A stretch of 64,000 nucleotides of DNA from Podospora pseudocomata (lineage: Eukaryota; Ascomycota; Sordariomycetes; Sordariales; Podosporaceae), in the NCBI RefSeq assembly GCF_035222375.1, contig NW_026946363.1, positions 3,658,001 to 3,722,000 of the forward strand. Direction: 5' to 3'. Positions 46,199 to 57,132 of the stretch are shown one piece after another (positions within the stretch are counted from its first letter, which is position 1; every line of letters begins with the position of its first letter). The position numbers and the translations under genes are program-made. The notes beneath the pieces were generated by a model. The model was not told the DNA's origin, made no database searches, and saw only the letters and a program-made list of their open reading frames with translations.

Positions 46199-47610
46199 GT
46201 TGACAGCGAACACGGAGTAGTGTGAGTTCGGATCCTTCTTACTAGGCGCGTATACGCAGTAGGGATGATATGAGCTCTTCTTGGTTTGATGTTCTCTTCA
46301 CGGGGTTAAGCGAAGTGCATGAGCGCCTCAACACACAGACCGAGCCCAACAACTGCAACGGCCGTACTATTAAAGCCGGCGTGGAAAGTGCTGTTCAGGG
46401 CAGGTATTACATAAGGTAAGGAAAGTTGCGGTCAAATTCCAGCGCCAGCGAAAAGGTGGAGGATCCCATCCGGCTTGTGGGACTATCCGCTGCGGGAGCT
46501 CCAACAAGCGTGCTTCAGCCGGCGTATCGCCTCATTGGAGATATCAACATATGTATATTCTACAAATCTGTGTGTATTATCTCGTCAGGCACCCAAGTTG
46601 AGCTTTGGAGTTGTGCTGTTTATCTCATATGATATTGATCATGTGTCACCCCAACCATATGCCGCCTACCATTACTCATGTACCACGGCCTATTGCTCTG
46701 ACTCGTGACGGCCTCTTGGTTTGGTTTACTTCTTTAAAAACCTCGAGAAGGGGACTCTGACAGAGACCGAGAAGGAGGAAGAGGCTGCAGTTGTCAAACT
46801 CGCCAGCGGTAATGCTGAAACCCAGACTAGTCCGGATTTGCGGCAGCAAGCCTTCTCGAAAAAACTGGGGGGGAAACGACAACGAAGGCGCTCCCCCTCT
46901 CAGATCCTAAAGTTGAAGATGACCCCACCAGGAGCGAGCCCCTGTGATGGACCCTTGTGACGCTTCTGGAATTTGATGGTCAACTGGACCATTTCTGTAG
47001 ATTAGGTTGATACGGATTAGAGAAAAGAACAGGCTTCAAGATAACGTGGATATAATCTCCTTGCTAGTTCAAAATCTTATAAATAATAGTCATCTCGTCA
47101 AAGCGTCCGAGTGACCAGTGTCTAGGAAATCGGCCTGGGCAGGAACTGCACGACCGGAACCGGCACCGACGAAACGTCACCGAGTGGCTTTTTTCCAGCG
47201 CCAAGGGGACGGATTCCCATGATTACATTTCATGGATACAATTACCGTAAAATCCCCACTACCATCTCGCAGCATCGGGCACCGCTCCAGCACGCTGGTG
47301 GACGAGACGCAAGCCGCCGTGCTCGGCGTCGAATAAGGGGCAGCTAAAAGTAATATCAACCTGTCGTCTCCCAACTTTTTTCGCGCTTCCCTGAAGAAAA
47401 AGGAAGCCTTGTTTTCCCAGACATACCTATCTGAGGCTGAGCACCCTGCACGCCTGGCGCAGTACCAAAAAACATTACACTACTTAACCCCTCGCAAAGA
47501 CCTCCAACTGTAGCCTCCCCACCGTCCAACCCTCAAACCTGACACACCTCAGGAGAACTACCAGCGACGATCTTGTTTTTCGAGTCGCAAACCACCACCT
47601 CCTTGCAAAG
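46199..47610. promoter_or_regulatory. divergent intergenic region, ChaC-type gene and PEF gene
   Basis: Two genes diverge from this 1.4-kb stretch, so it should hold both promoters. No coding sequence or clear named motif is supported. The right end is C- and A-rich leader with the PEF start at 47611. Confidence 0.45.
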
Positions 47611-48777
47611 ATGGCCTACAACAGATCCTACAACCCAGATGAGCTGCCCAGGTGAGTGCTGCCGCATGCATGAGAAACGCGCAAGCCCAAAACATCCGTT
47701 ATCAATGCTCTCTCCTGTGGCTTCTTGCTTTTGCGCTTGCGCCAGGGGGGATGGAACCCCACCATATTTGGCACTTTGCTCCCCCCTCCATCACCACATC
47801 GCCACCACTACCTGATGATCGTATCGTTTTGCTAACACGCCGCGTTTGCTTTCCTCAGGTTTGCGGAGCCAGAACAAGTGAGAACTGCCATTCTCTAATC
47901 CATCATTCTGCAAGAAGCTAACCGGCCGTCCCCCCTTCGTATCAGAAAGGACCAAGGTCGCCCACTGGACAGGCCCCCCCTCCATCCTCCCGATACGAGA
48001 ACAAGCCACCCCCGCCTCGCCCGATCGAGCACAAAAACTCACACTACGACCGCTACGACCAGACCGGCCGGTTGTCCCCACGACACGCCCCGCCTCCGGA
48101 CCGATACGGCGGCATGAGCCCCCCTCCGACAGCTACCCAGGGACGCCCGGTTCAGCAGACCCGTCCCCCTGCCAGCTCCCGCCCACCCCCGAGTCCCGCC
48201 CCGCGCGATGGCGCCGCTGACCCAACCTTGCTCCCTCTCTTCCGGGCCGTCGACAAGGATGGTAAGCTTCGCGCCATGGTCCTTTCCTTTCTAACCAAGC
48301 TAACAAATCAAAGGCACCGGTCAACTCTCGGAAAAGGAGCTCTCGGCCGCCCTCGTCAACGGCGACTGGACCGCCTTCGACCCCCAAACCGTCCGCATGA
48401 TGATCCGCATGTTCGACTCTGACCGGTCAGGCACCATCGGATTTGAGGAGTTTTGCGGGCTGTGGTCCTTCCTCGCCTCGTGGCGCACGCTTTTTGACCG
48501 GTTCGACACAGACCGGTCGGGGAACATTTCCCTGGAGGAGTTCAAGGGCGCACTGGTGGCGTTTAGGTACCGCCTGAGCGACCAGTTCATCAAGGTTCTG
48601 TTCAGGACGTATGACAAGAGGGGGGAGGGGGTGATGAGCTTTGACTTGTTTGTGCAGGCTTGTATTAGCCTGAAGAGGATGACGGATGTGTTTAAGAAGT
48701 ATGATGAGGATCGGGATGGGTATATCACGTTGAGCTTTGAGGATTTTTTGACGGAGATATTGAGGCAGTTGAGGTAG
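47611..48777 (+). CDS. penta-EF-hand calcium-binding protein (peflin/ALG-2 type)
   Basis: Four exons (47611-47651, 47859-47877, 47946-48261, 48314-48777) encode 279 aa. The second exon is only 19 nt. The first 110 residues are Pro-, Arg- and Tyr-rich, as in peflin and yeast Pef1. Five EF-hand units follow: DKDGTGQLSEKE, DSDRSGTIGFEE, DTDRSGNISLEE, DKRGEGVMSFD and DEDRDGYITLSFED. The first three have good Ca-ligand patterns, the fourth is weaker, and the fifth is the dimerising hand typical of the family. PEF proteins act as Ca-dependent adaptors in membrane traffic, cell polarity and stress. Introns are 207, 68 and 52 nt; the second has a GCTAACC branch site. The gene converges with the MBL-fold-like gene. 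Confidence 0.93.
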
Positions 48778-49056
48778 ATGATATGATGGGGGTGAAGGGA
48801 CATAGGGAGATGGGGGTTTTTAATCTGTGTGTCTAGTTTTGAGGCATGGCGTGTTGTTGCTCGATCTTTGGACTTTTTTTTTCCACAGATTATTTTATTC
48901 AACAATGGGCAAAGGTGGTTCATCATACCGTTTGGTTTTGTTGTTTCATGAGCATAACAGGCAGAGCGAGCGAGTAGATGAGCCACTCAAGACACATTAG
49001 TCATTGAGGTGTAGCCAATTCATTGTTGACAACCGTAGTCTAGGTATTAGGGCTCT

Positions 49057-49225
49057 TCAAGCTGGCACCCTCCCTCCGTGATGAACCTCTTCCTTTTTGA
49101 GAAACAACTCCAAGTTAGACCGCCAATTGCACTTTTCCAACGAGGGGATGGATATCCCTGCTGCTGCTGTTGCTGGGGTTTTCCCGGAACTTGATGAGCC
49201 AACATTATCCTTGGCAGTCTTGTTT

Positions 49226-49256
<31 letters not shown>

Positions 49257-50469
49257 GGTTGTTGTCGTCCTGACCCTTAGTACTCTCAGCACCGCCGTGA
49301 TCATGGCCTCCCTGCTTCTCATCTTGCAGTTCCCCTCGGTCGGTGATCGTCCCCATGACAACACCACCACCACCAGGCTTGCTCGTCGTGCTGTGAAGGG
49401 TGGTCTTCTCGCCGGGTTCAAGGACAAGGACAGCTGTCTTGTTTGTTGTTGTTGTATTCTCTTCTTCTTCTTTTGTTGCGAGAAGCTGATGGATGTCGTC
49501 CTTAGTGTACTGCTTGGGGATTTTTCTTCTTCTGGAAAACAACAGCCTGTTGATGAGGCCGCGGAGGACTAGGTCGCCGTCGTGGGCGCCAATCCAGACT
49601 TTGGCGGCTAGTTTGATTGCTATTTCGATTCCTGATGGGACGGTCCCGCGGTGGTGGGTGTTGTTGAATGGGTGGAGGAGGACGGTCAGTGGGAGGGCGG
49701 CTTCGGAGATTAGGTGGTTGGTTATGTAGGTATGGATTGTTGGGTAGGGGATTCCGTGGGGGATGTAGAGGATGCTGATGGGTCTGTCGTCTGGGGGTGG
49801 TAAGGGATGTTGCTTCGGTTGTTGTTGGATTGAGACTGGAGATAGGGGGGTTCTCAAACTGGTTTGGGATTTACTCCGGAGTCGTGGGGGAAGGGGCAGG
49901 TGGTATAATGGGGGTGGTGGCGGCCGGTAGGTGATTCCTATTGCGTATTGAAGGCCTAAAATATCGGGTTGTTGAGGAAGGAAGGCTACTGTTATTTCTC
50001 CTGGGTCTCCTGGGGGTGTGGATGGGGTTGGGAATCGCAGTATGTGAAGTCTGCCTGGTTCTTGGGGTTTCCATTTGGGCAGGGTTCTGACTCTACTCTT
50101 CTCAAAGTATTTCCAGCTCTTGATTTTGCTTCCTGAGGCTGGTGTTGTTAAGATGACCGTTTTCGTACCAACGGCTGGGAGCTGCTGGAGGGTAGCTTTA
50201 TTGCAATGTTTGGAGCTGTGGTGGGATATAATGACCAAATCTGGCTCGGGAAGCTCAAGGAGAGACAAGATGCAGGGTGGCTGTCTGTGAGTTTCATTAA
50301 CTATCTTTGGATGCATGACTTTGGCCGGTCCTGTGATCCATGGGTCTAGCAGGATTCGGAATGGCTTTGGGCTCTTGGATGGACCAGCTCGGCTGTGTTC
50401 ATAGCTTCTGGGTTCAAAGGTCAACAAAAAGGTGGCATCGCTGTTGAGATGTTGTAGAGTGACGGCCAT
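49057..50469 (-). CDS. MBL-fold-like hydrolase with poly-Asn tract
   Basis: A single exon encodes 470 aa from the ATG at 50469; the frame extends upstream only with a TTG start. The N-terminal half resembles UlaG-like and fungal metallo-beta-lactamase-superfamily proteins: RILLDPWITGPAKV, then PDLVIISHHSSKHCNKATL, where the His cluster takes the place of the HxHxDH metal motif, then KTVILTTPASGSKIKSW. The third metal ligand region is less clear, so activity is uncertain. The middle has a Pro run, and the C-terminal third is disordered with a poly-Asn stretch (about nine to twelve Asn) encoded by GTT repeats on the plus strand. Substrate and pathway cannot be told. Confidence 0.72.
49226..49264. 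repeat. GTT trinucleotide repeat coding poly-Asn
   Basis: About ten GTT units, read as AAC/AAC-type codons on the minus strand inside the MBL-fold-like gene. Confidence 0.92.
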
Positions 50470-53400
50470 CGAGGCTGACCTCAACCGGGCTCAACAGTTA
50501 TGACCCGATAAGGTAGGGCCATATAACCAATGTTTCTGGAGCGAACTTGACTCGGAAGCAGAGTCTGAATCTATACCTGTGGTCGTGCTAGACAGGGACA
50601 AAATTGACGGCCGACTGAAAAGCTATACCCCAGTTTCACGCGCTCGATAAGAATCTGTGTCCACGCTGGCAAAGTGTGATACCGTGAAACATAAAAATCC
50701 ACTCAGGGCGAAGTAAACTCCTACCAACTCGACCTTCACTGGGGAATTTTCGTCCATGTGTCCGACCACTGCGGCTGTGGTCGATGTAGCCCAAGAAATA
50801 GTAGTGTACCTGTAAGAGTGAGCTGTGATAACACAGCCGGCAGGTGTAATATGAGCATTCTCATCGTCCAACGATAGCCGTATGATAAGTCGATGAAGAC
50901 GGATTGTTAAATACGCGCCTGAAGCGTGATCTGGTACAACCATTACACCGAACCTGACAACTTGACAAGCTGACAAACACAACATGACATCCTCGGAAAG
51001 CTTCTTTGAAGGAAGTCAGTTGGCCAGCCAGCAAGATCAAACAGCGTGGGAATCGTCTCAAGTATTTGTGGAGGTCTCAGGAGAGAGAATACAATCTCGC
51101 CAGCTCGAGCTCCTGATTGTGATTTATGGAACTCGAGTCTTCCAAGTCAAGTCGAGACTCTGTAGAAGCCAGCTGGGGCGGGTGCCGAGCACCGAGAAAA
51201 GCGAAGCCGTGTCTCACGAGCGGTTACTCGCGATGCACCTGCAGATCAATCTCGTGACGTTGAGTCGATGAAGATTGGCTTCGACGGGTGTTTGGTTCGT
51301 TTCTGTTCGTTTGGCTAGCCTTCTCGAACTGCCAAGCAACTCAAGAGTCCACCTCCCGTTTCCTCGGTTCAATTCATCGTGTTCAACTTGCCACCCAAGG
51401 CCTGTGGCTCTGGTGGCTTCGAGGGGCAACAGCTGCGCTTGTCATGGAAAACCTGGCTGTTGTGTTCCGACTTGGAAAAGCAATGGCTGTTGAGCTCTAT
51501 GCATGCCGAAGGCCCATCCACATTGGGCAGCTTACTCCGGTTACTTGAGCATCGCGAAGATTGTTGGTTAAGCACCTGGTGTGTTGAAGCAACACCATCG
51601 TGATATAGAGATCTTGTTATCATAGCAAATCGATAAAACTGATAAGAGGAGAGGGGCAAAAAGAGAGCCACCCCGCAATAGTCTGGCGATCCACTGCCCC
51701 GCAGACCCACCTCGAAATCAACGCTCAAGGGTCGCCTGGGGATCCCTGCTTTGCCATTTGAGGTCGTTTTAATGTTGAGTCAAAGTCGTCTGGATATCGA
51801 ATGTCGAAAAACAATGTTTGGTTATGCATGAAAATACCGCGACTCGCTATGTTTGAGCCAGGCACACCATCACGCCTGGGGTTCTATTTTGGTAGGATGG
51901 GCACAGGCATAGCTACCAAGTATGCACGGGATCTAGAGAGCTTCACAGGTCCCATTGCACGGCGTTCCGTCCCAAAGAGCACAGCTCTTGTCTGCTACCG
52001 TCTTTTTTTGGGAGCTTTGCCAGGAAAGCTTCCTAGCATGGGGGTAGCTCGGGAGAGTCCTCCCGGCATCCAATCATGTCCGCGCATGTGCTCAACTTGT
52101 CGAAACTCGAGCACTTTTTCTCGTTTGCTCGACAGGCACCCCACCCCTTCTTGATCGCGTCCGGGAGGCCCGTCATCCGTTGTTCAACCGAGTCAAGTCC
52201 GTCACCAGCCCGTGTCAGTCGGGTTCAGCGACGAATGGAGAAAACAAAACTCTCGTGTCCCCCCACTGGCGCTTCGACTGTCCGATACGAAGATGTTTGA
52301 GCCTCCAAGGAAGGCAGGCCTGGTACAGAGTAGGCTGAGCTGAATGAGTTGAGAGCAGACCACGGAGCTCTCAGCTCAGACAACCGGTTTCTTGTTGGCC
52401 AGAAAACAGGCGCTGCGTGGGTGGAAGCTCGCCTCTCGCATCATCCCAGCTGCCGCTTGTTCTGGCCATCCTACCTTGGAAAGACGTCGAGGCGCCTGAC
52501 ACCACCTGACCTGACCGCCTCGAGAGACTAGATGCCTCTGTTGCCAGGTTCCAGGTCAAGAGTCCTGGGCATCCCAGTTTGCGGCTGCACCACGAGTATG
52601 AGTTGACGCATTTTGCATGGAATTGCACAGCGTGATGGCAGCTTTTGTCTGCCATGCTGACTCCCGAAGCAGGAGTCCATTTTCCCCTGTCTGCCCTGAC
52701 GACATGACGCCAGCAGCTGCGGGTTCGACCCCGTCTTCTTCTTCCCTTAACCATCCCACACCTCCAGCTCCGGGATTGCGTGGAGGCGATGCTACCCCGA
52801 CACAGTAGGCGTGGCTTGTTCAGACTGTGGCCTGCTAGCCGGTACTTGTACAGACACCAGGCTCGGGGCGCCGTTGAGCGGGTTTGCGAAGCACGGCAGT
52901 CTCTCTTTAACCAGGTGGGCAAGGCTTGGACTAAACAGGTAGCAGACAGCGTGGACAGAAAGAGCTGCTTCCGGAGCGGGAGATCCCAAAGATACCTAGG
53001 CGCATGGCTCAATACCCGTCAATGAGAATGTCGGCACCGTGTCACTGCTTGCTCGCTGATGCTTACCTTAGTGCTTGTCCCTGTCTGGGGGGTGCTTGGC
53101 TCCCATTGCTTGATGTCGAGGACGGTCCCCGCTTCGATCCCCGCCCTCTCCCTTCGAGCTGTTCCATCCATTCATTGTCTTTGCTCCCACCCCAGGCCCC
53201 AAGGGGAATTGCCACCACCGCCCGTCCATTCTTCGAAACACCTCTTGTTACACCTGCAAGAAGGAGCTTGGAGCTCTTCCCCAAAGCGCAATTCCAGAAA
53301 ACAATTCATTTTCTAGCTTACCGTCGACACGTCCAAATGTAACAAGCTTCGCGGTTGTCTTTTTTCTCGACTGCTCAATTGAATTACATACTGCGACCCC

Positions 53401-53548
53401 GACCCTAACCGCTCAGCTTCTTATCGGCACCGCAATTGCCTGTCGCTGCCTATCGTCGCTATCGCTATCATCGCCTATCGACTCGACCTCCGAGAGCACC
53501 TCCCCCGCCAGAGCACTCGACATCGCATGGTGGGGTTAGCATCTCAAG
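50470..53548. other. 3.1-kb gene-free stretch and zinc-finger gene promoter
   Basis: No supported gene. The longest open frame (52371-53012, minus, 213 codons) is Arg/Ser/Cys-rich and overlaps equally long frames on the other strand. A telomere-type box ACCCTAACC lies at 53402-53410 in the presumed promoter or leader of the gene at 53549. Confidence 0.45.
53402..53410. promoter_or_regulatory. single telobox ACCCTAACC
   Basis: A single telomere-like box about 140 bp before the start codon of the zinc-finger gene, preceded by a related CGACCCC. Short motifs of this kind occur by chance, so function is not certain. Confidence 0.4.
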
Positions 53549-55019
53549 ATGCCTCCAAGGTCTTCTCTCACTTCGTCCTTTTCCATTACCGACGCCAACA
53601 ATGAGGTTGTGTGCCCGCTTCACAATCAGGATGGCTCCAGTTGCAGAAAGCGCTGCATTGGCGTAAGTCTGACCCGTCTGATCTCGACCGCCACAGCTTG
53701 CGCTGACAAGGCTCCCGACTGCAGGAGAAGAGATACCGCTCAATGCAGGAGCATATTCGAAGAGCGCATCCAGAGCACTACATCGCCAAGCTGCCTGCAA
53801 CCGAGGAGAGCTTTTTGCTCATGATCAACACCCCACCGCGACCGACCGCCCAGCCTACCTCTGCTCCAGCGCACATGAACCAGAACAAAGGACCGGCGCA
53901 TGGCTACCGTAGAGATGACTCCAGTGCCCCTGGCACCCCGCGGCACCCTGATGAGTACCAGGGCGGAGCCGCCATGTATCCTGCTGCAGCCGCCCTGGCG
54001 CAGCTGCACAGCTACAAGAGCGAGCACGGATGGGAGTCTGAAGGGGTGAGTGGAAATCGCTGTTGAATTGCAGTGCGCAAACGCTGACTGGAATTTCTTT
54101 CATACAGGACTGGCATTCAGACCACGAAGGCGGCAGGCCGAGGACATCCGTCGAACTGCCACCCATACATCTGACCAATGCAGATGTGACGAGCATGCCG
54201 TATTCCGGTCTTGATCCTAATAGGCGTCGCGAGGTTCTTCCCTCGATTATGGCCAACTCTCCCCCAGGCCGATCCTCAACCCTCCCGCCACTGCACAGAC
54301 CCCTAGATGCCAACCGCCCGCGCAAGCAATCCATCTCAAAACGGAGCCATCACCGGAGAAAATCCAAGGGTGCTGCCGCTGAATGGCTGCGCCGGATTCA
54401 AAATGATGTGAATCCCGATCTCCTCAAACCAGGCGGTGCCGACAGAAAGGCCCTTTCGGTCGAGCCAACAACTGATTTTGGCAAGCGCTGGGAGGATCTG
54501 ATCGATGCGGCCGCCTCGGCAACGGAAGACATCGATGAGGACAGAACTCCAGTGAGTCTGAAATTCCCTTCCATGTTCGACCCACGCCTGACGACCCAGG
54601 TGCCTCAGTCGCCCGTATCCATCCCACGTGCATCACTGCCGCCATTCCCTCACAATACTTTCACGAGCTACCAAGCGTCCCCCTTGCAACAAGCCCTCAC
54701 GCCCCCGTCTTATAACAACGAAGGCCCCGACCCGTTCCCGTCGGTCGAGAGCGGCGAAAGCGGCGATAATTTTCACATCGAATCTCGGGGCCTGTCCGAT
54801 TCGTCGCCCAGCTTTTCCTCGCAGAACACGCAGATATACTGCGCTGCCTGCCAGGGCGTCTCGCTACTGCGGGAATCTTATGCTTGTACCGAGTGCATCT
54901 GCGGTCTTTGTCAGGCATGCGTCGACGTCTTGATGGGCGAGCAGGGTGCTCGCAGGAAATGCCCGCGTTGCGCCACGATAGGGGGCCGCTTCAAACCTTT
55001 TCAGCTCGACATTCGGTAA
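53549..55019 (+). CDS. C2H2-like and RING-like zinc-finger protein
   Basis: Three exons (53549-53662, 53725-54045, 54108-55019; both introns 62 nt) encode 448 aa. The N-terminus has a C2H2-like unit built across the first splice: VVCPLHNQDGSSCRKRC, then GEKRYRSMQEHIRRAHPEHY. The middle is Ser/Pro/Arg-rich with a basic stretch (KQSISKRSHHRRKSKG) that could serve as a nuclear signal, and with EWLRRIQNDVNPDLLKPGG. The C-terminus is Cys-rich and RING-like: IYCAACQGVSLL, CTECICGLCQACVDVLM, RKCPRCATIGGRFKPFQLD. This paired finger layout occurs in uncharacterised filamentous-fungal proteins. It could be a ubiquitin ligase or a DNA/protein-binding regulator; neither can be shown here. Confidence 0.86.
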
Positions 55020-56179
55020 ATCATTTTGACCGAGTCATCGACGCTGCCCTCAACGTCTTCTCTACTGTCTTTTCTACTAATCATCATACGGACTTGGCGT
55101 CAACTTCGGGCGGTTTCTTCACTTTCATACGGCCCTCATTTTCAGCACCATCGGCATCTGTGGGATATAGCAACATCATTTTTACGACACTTCATGTAAC
55201 ACCCATCACGAGAATGGGTTTTTGGTTGAGGGGATGAGCCTCGACATGTAGGGATACTCGCACAGCAGCGACTGAGGACTTTTTGACGACTACACGAACC
55301 ATCCAGCGAGCCCGATGGGCATTTCGCTTCAATCTGATCAGTGAAGGATATATACCCTTTTCATATGGGCCCGATCTTCGTTGGGGATGGTCAAACCAAC
55401 ATAGCATGGATCGACTGGGGGGTTCTATTGGCGTAGCTGGTTTGAATTTTGTCTGGGGAAGACCAAAACGGCGTTTTTGCTTTTCCTTGCGTTTTTTTGA
55501 TCTTTCTGCCTCCCCACGTTATTTGATGCTTTGACACTTTGACGTTTCTAGTTGTGAAACTGCTTTCTTTCACGCCTCATTGAGGCCAGGTGGCGTTAGC
55601 TGGGTTACGCGAGACCTTTTGCTTTTCAGTTCTTTTCAGTTCTTGCCCTTGCTCAGCATGTCAGCTAGCTTGCGCGTTTTTTCTTTTGGCTTTGGGGAGA
55701 TCTCGTAGGCGATTTCGTCATGACATTGTTTTAGCGATGAGGTGTGGGGAGTTTCTGGGTTAGAGGACCGCCGATCTACTTTGTCTGGATCCTGAGGTCG
55801 ACAACACCGTTTCCCCATTCAACTAGAAGAGAATTTCTCTCAACGACTACCACCGGGTTGTTGTTGCTTACGGCCTGGCCTTGCCGACAGCTTTATCGAA
55901 TATTTTGAATTCTCTGTAGGGTAGTAAGGCAATTTTCACATAGGCCCTAGCAAGGCAATCCCTGCCTGTTTTGAGTTGACATCCTTTGCTGTGCGTGCTG
56001 CCTGGGTGTGTTGACTTTCTCTTGAAAGAAACTTGAAGAAGGTATGTGTAGTAGTGGTTTCCTCAAGGTCAATCACCAAACTGAACGGGCCTCTGCACCA
56101 TCCACTCCTCTGCAGTAAGAACCTTTTTCTCGTCCTCATTGCCTCGTTCTTTTTAGTATTCGTTTAAGCTTACCTGGTA
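55020..56179. other. 3' flank of the zinc-finger gene
   Basis: No supported gene. A minus-strand frame ending at about 55636 closes with a Lys-rich PKEKTRKLADMLSKGKN and looks coding-like, but I cannot attach it to a start or family. It could be a further piece of the relic to the right. Confidence 0.35.
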
Positions 56180-57132
56180 TTATGTACCCCTGCCCCCGTC
56201 GCACTCAAATCTATCCACGGTCTTGATCAAAATATCATTGTTCGGCCTGACAAACTGCACGATACTGTACCTCTTTTTCATCCCGTTGCTTCCAACAGTG
56301 GTACAGCAGGGTGTTTAGCTGGTTGGAGGTAGCTGTTTGTGAGTATCTTCCCTAGATTGACGATGGCTTGCCCGGTGAGAGGCCAGACCCATTCCCATTA
56401 CCCAGGGATCGGGGAAGTGGTGGATTCTATGTCGAGGCCGCCGAGCAGAGTTAAAGAGGATGATGGTTGCGGTTGCTGAAGTCGGTCTTTGGGGGGAGCG
56501 GGGTGGGGGGGGCTCTGTGCCATTTAATTGTGGCGAGGAGTAGGTGGTATGTGTTAGGCGCCTAATCATGGTTGAAAAAGTCGTCGAGATTGGTGAAAGT
56601 GATGGCTGAGGAGGGCAAGTTACAAGTTTTTGGACTAGGATGGTCAAGAGGGCATAGAAGGTGGATATGAAAAGGTTTTTAGCAAGGGGAGATGGGGGGG
56701 TTTACTCCCGAGAGCAAGTCAGAAGAGGTAGTAAGGTGGAAGAGGTCATCTTCGCCAATGCTGAAGAACCTGGTTGTGTGACAGGGTGGGTGGATGGGAT
56801 CGGTTGTTTCGACTTTGCCGGCTGGATTGTAAGTAACTACCATAACGAGACGGCCTTTTTTTTGGAGGGAGTATTTCTTTTTTCGTCGCGAGTGGTGAAG
56901 CTGAAAAGAGTCTCGGCGAGATCGTAGGGTTGGGAGGATTGGGAGAGGATGGCGGCGGCGCCTTGGGGGGTGGTGGCGGAGGCCGAGGTGAAAGAAGCCT
57001 TGGTTTTTGCATGCTGAAAGGGGTTTATATGATTCTGTGGGGCCGCGCGATAGTGATCTTGTGTGTGAGATGGCGGTTAGGGATGCCAAGGGAGGTTTGG
57101 TGGGAATCGGGAGTTGACGATGAGTCAGTCAT
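56180..57132 (-). pseudogene. decayed 2-oxoglutarate/Fe(II) dioxygenase
   Basis: Protein-like blocks in different frames run colinearly on the minus strand in the order of an isopenicillin-N-synthase-like dioxygenase. An N-terminal ACKNQGFFHL lies near 57018. LAETLFSFTTRDEKRN follows in another frame. Then come a TDF (the D of the HxD metal motif; the His position reads Lys) near 56480, the strand WPLTGQAIVNLGKIL, a His in AKHPAV for the third metal ligand, and RYSIVQFVRP near 56270, where RxS binds 2-oxoglutarate. Distances fit the family: about 180 residues from the GFF block to TDF and about 55 from TDF to the His. At least four frame changes or stops interrupt it. Two coincide with homopolymers (an A8 run near 56840 and a C7 run near 56698), so assembly errors are a partial alternative. 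Start and end are approximate. Confidence 0.6.

Noticed and set aside
52680-52760. Possible tRNA B box (GGTTCGACCCC)
   Set aside because: No matching A box, and no acceptor or T-arm pairing around it.
52371-53012. 213-codon open frame on the minus strand
   Set aside because: Cys/Arg/Ser-rich with no recognisable motif, and opposite-strand frames are open as well, as expected in GC-rich spacer.
53120-53145. CTTCGATCCCC resembling a T-loop
   Set aside because: The flanking bases cannot form a T stem and no A box lies at the right distance.
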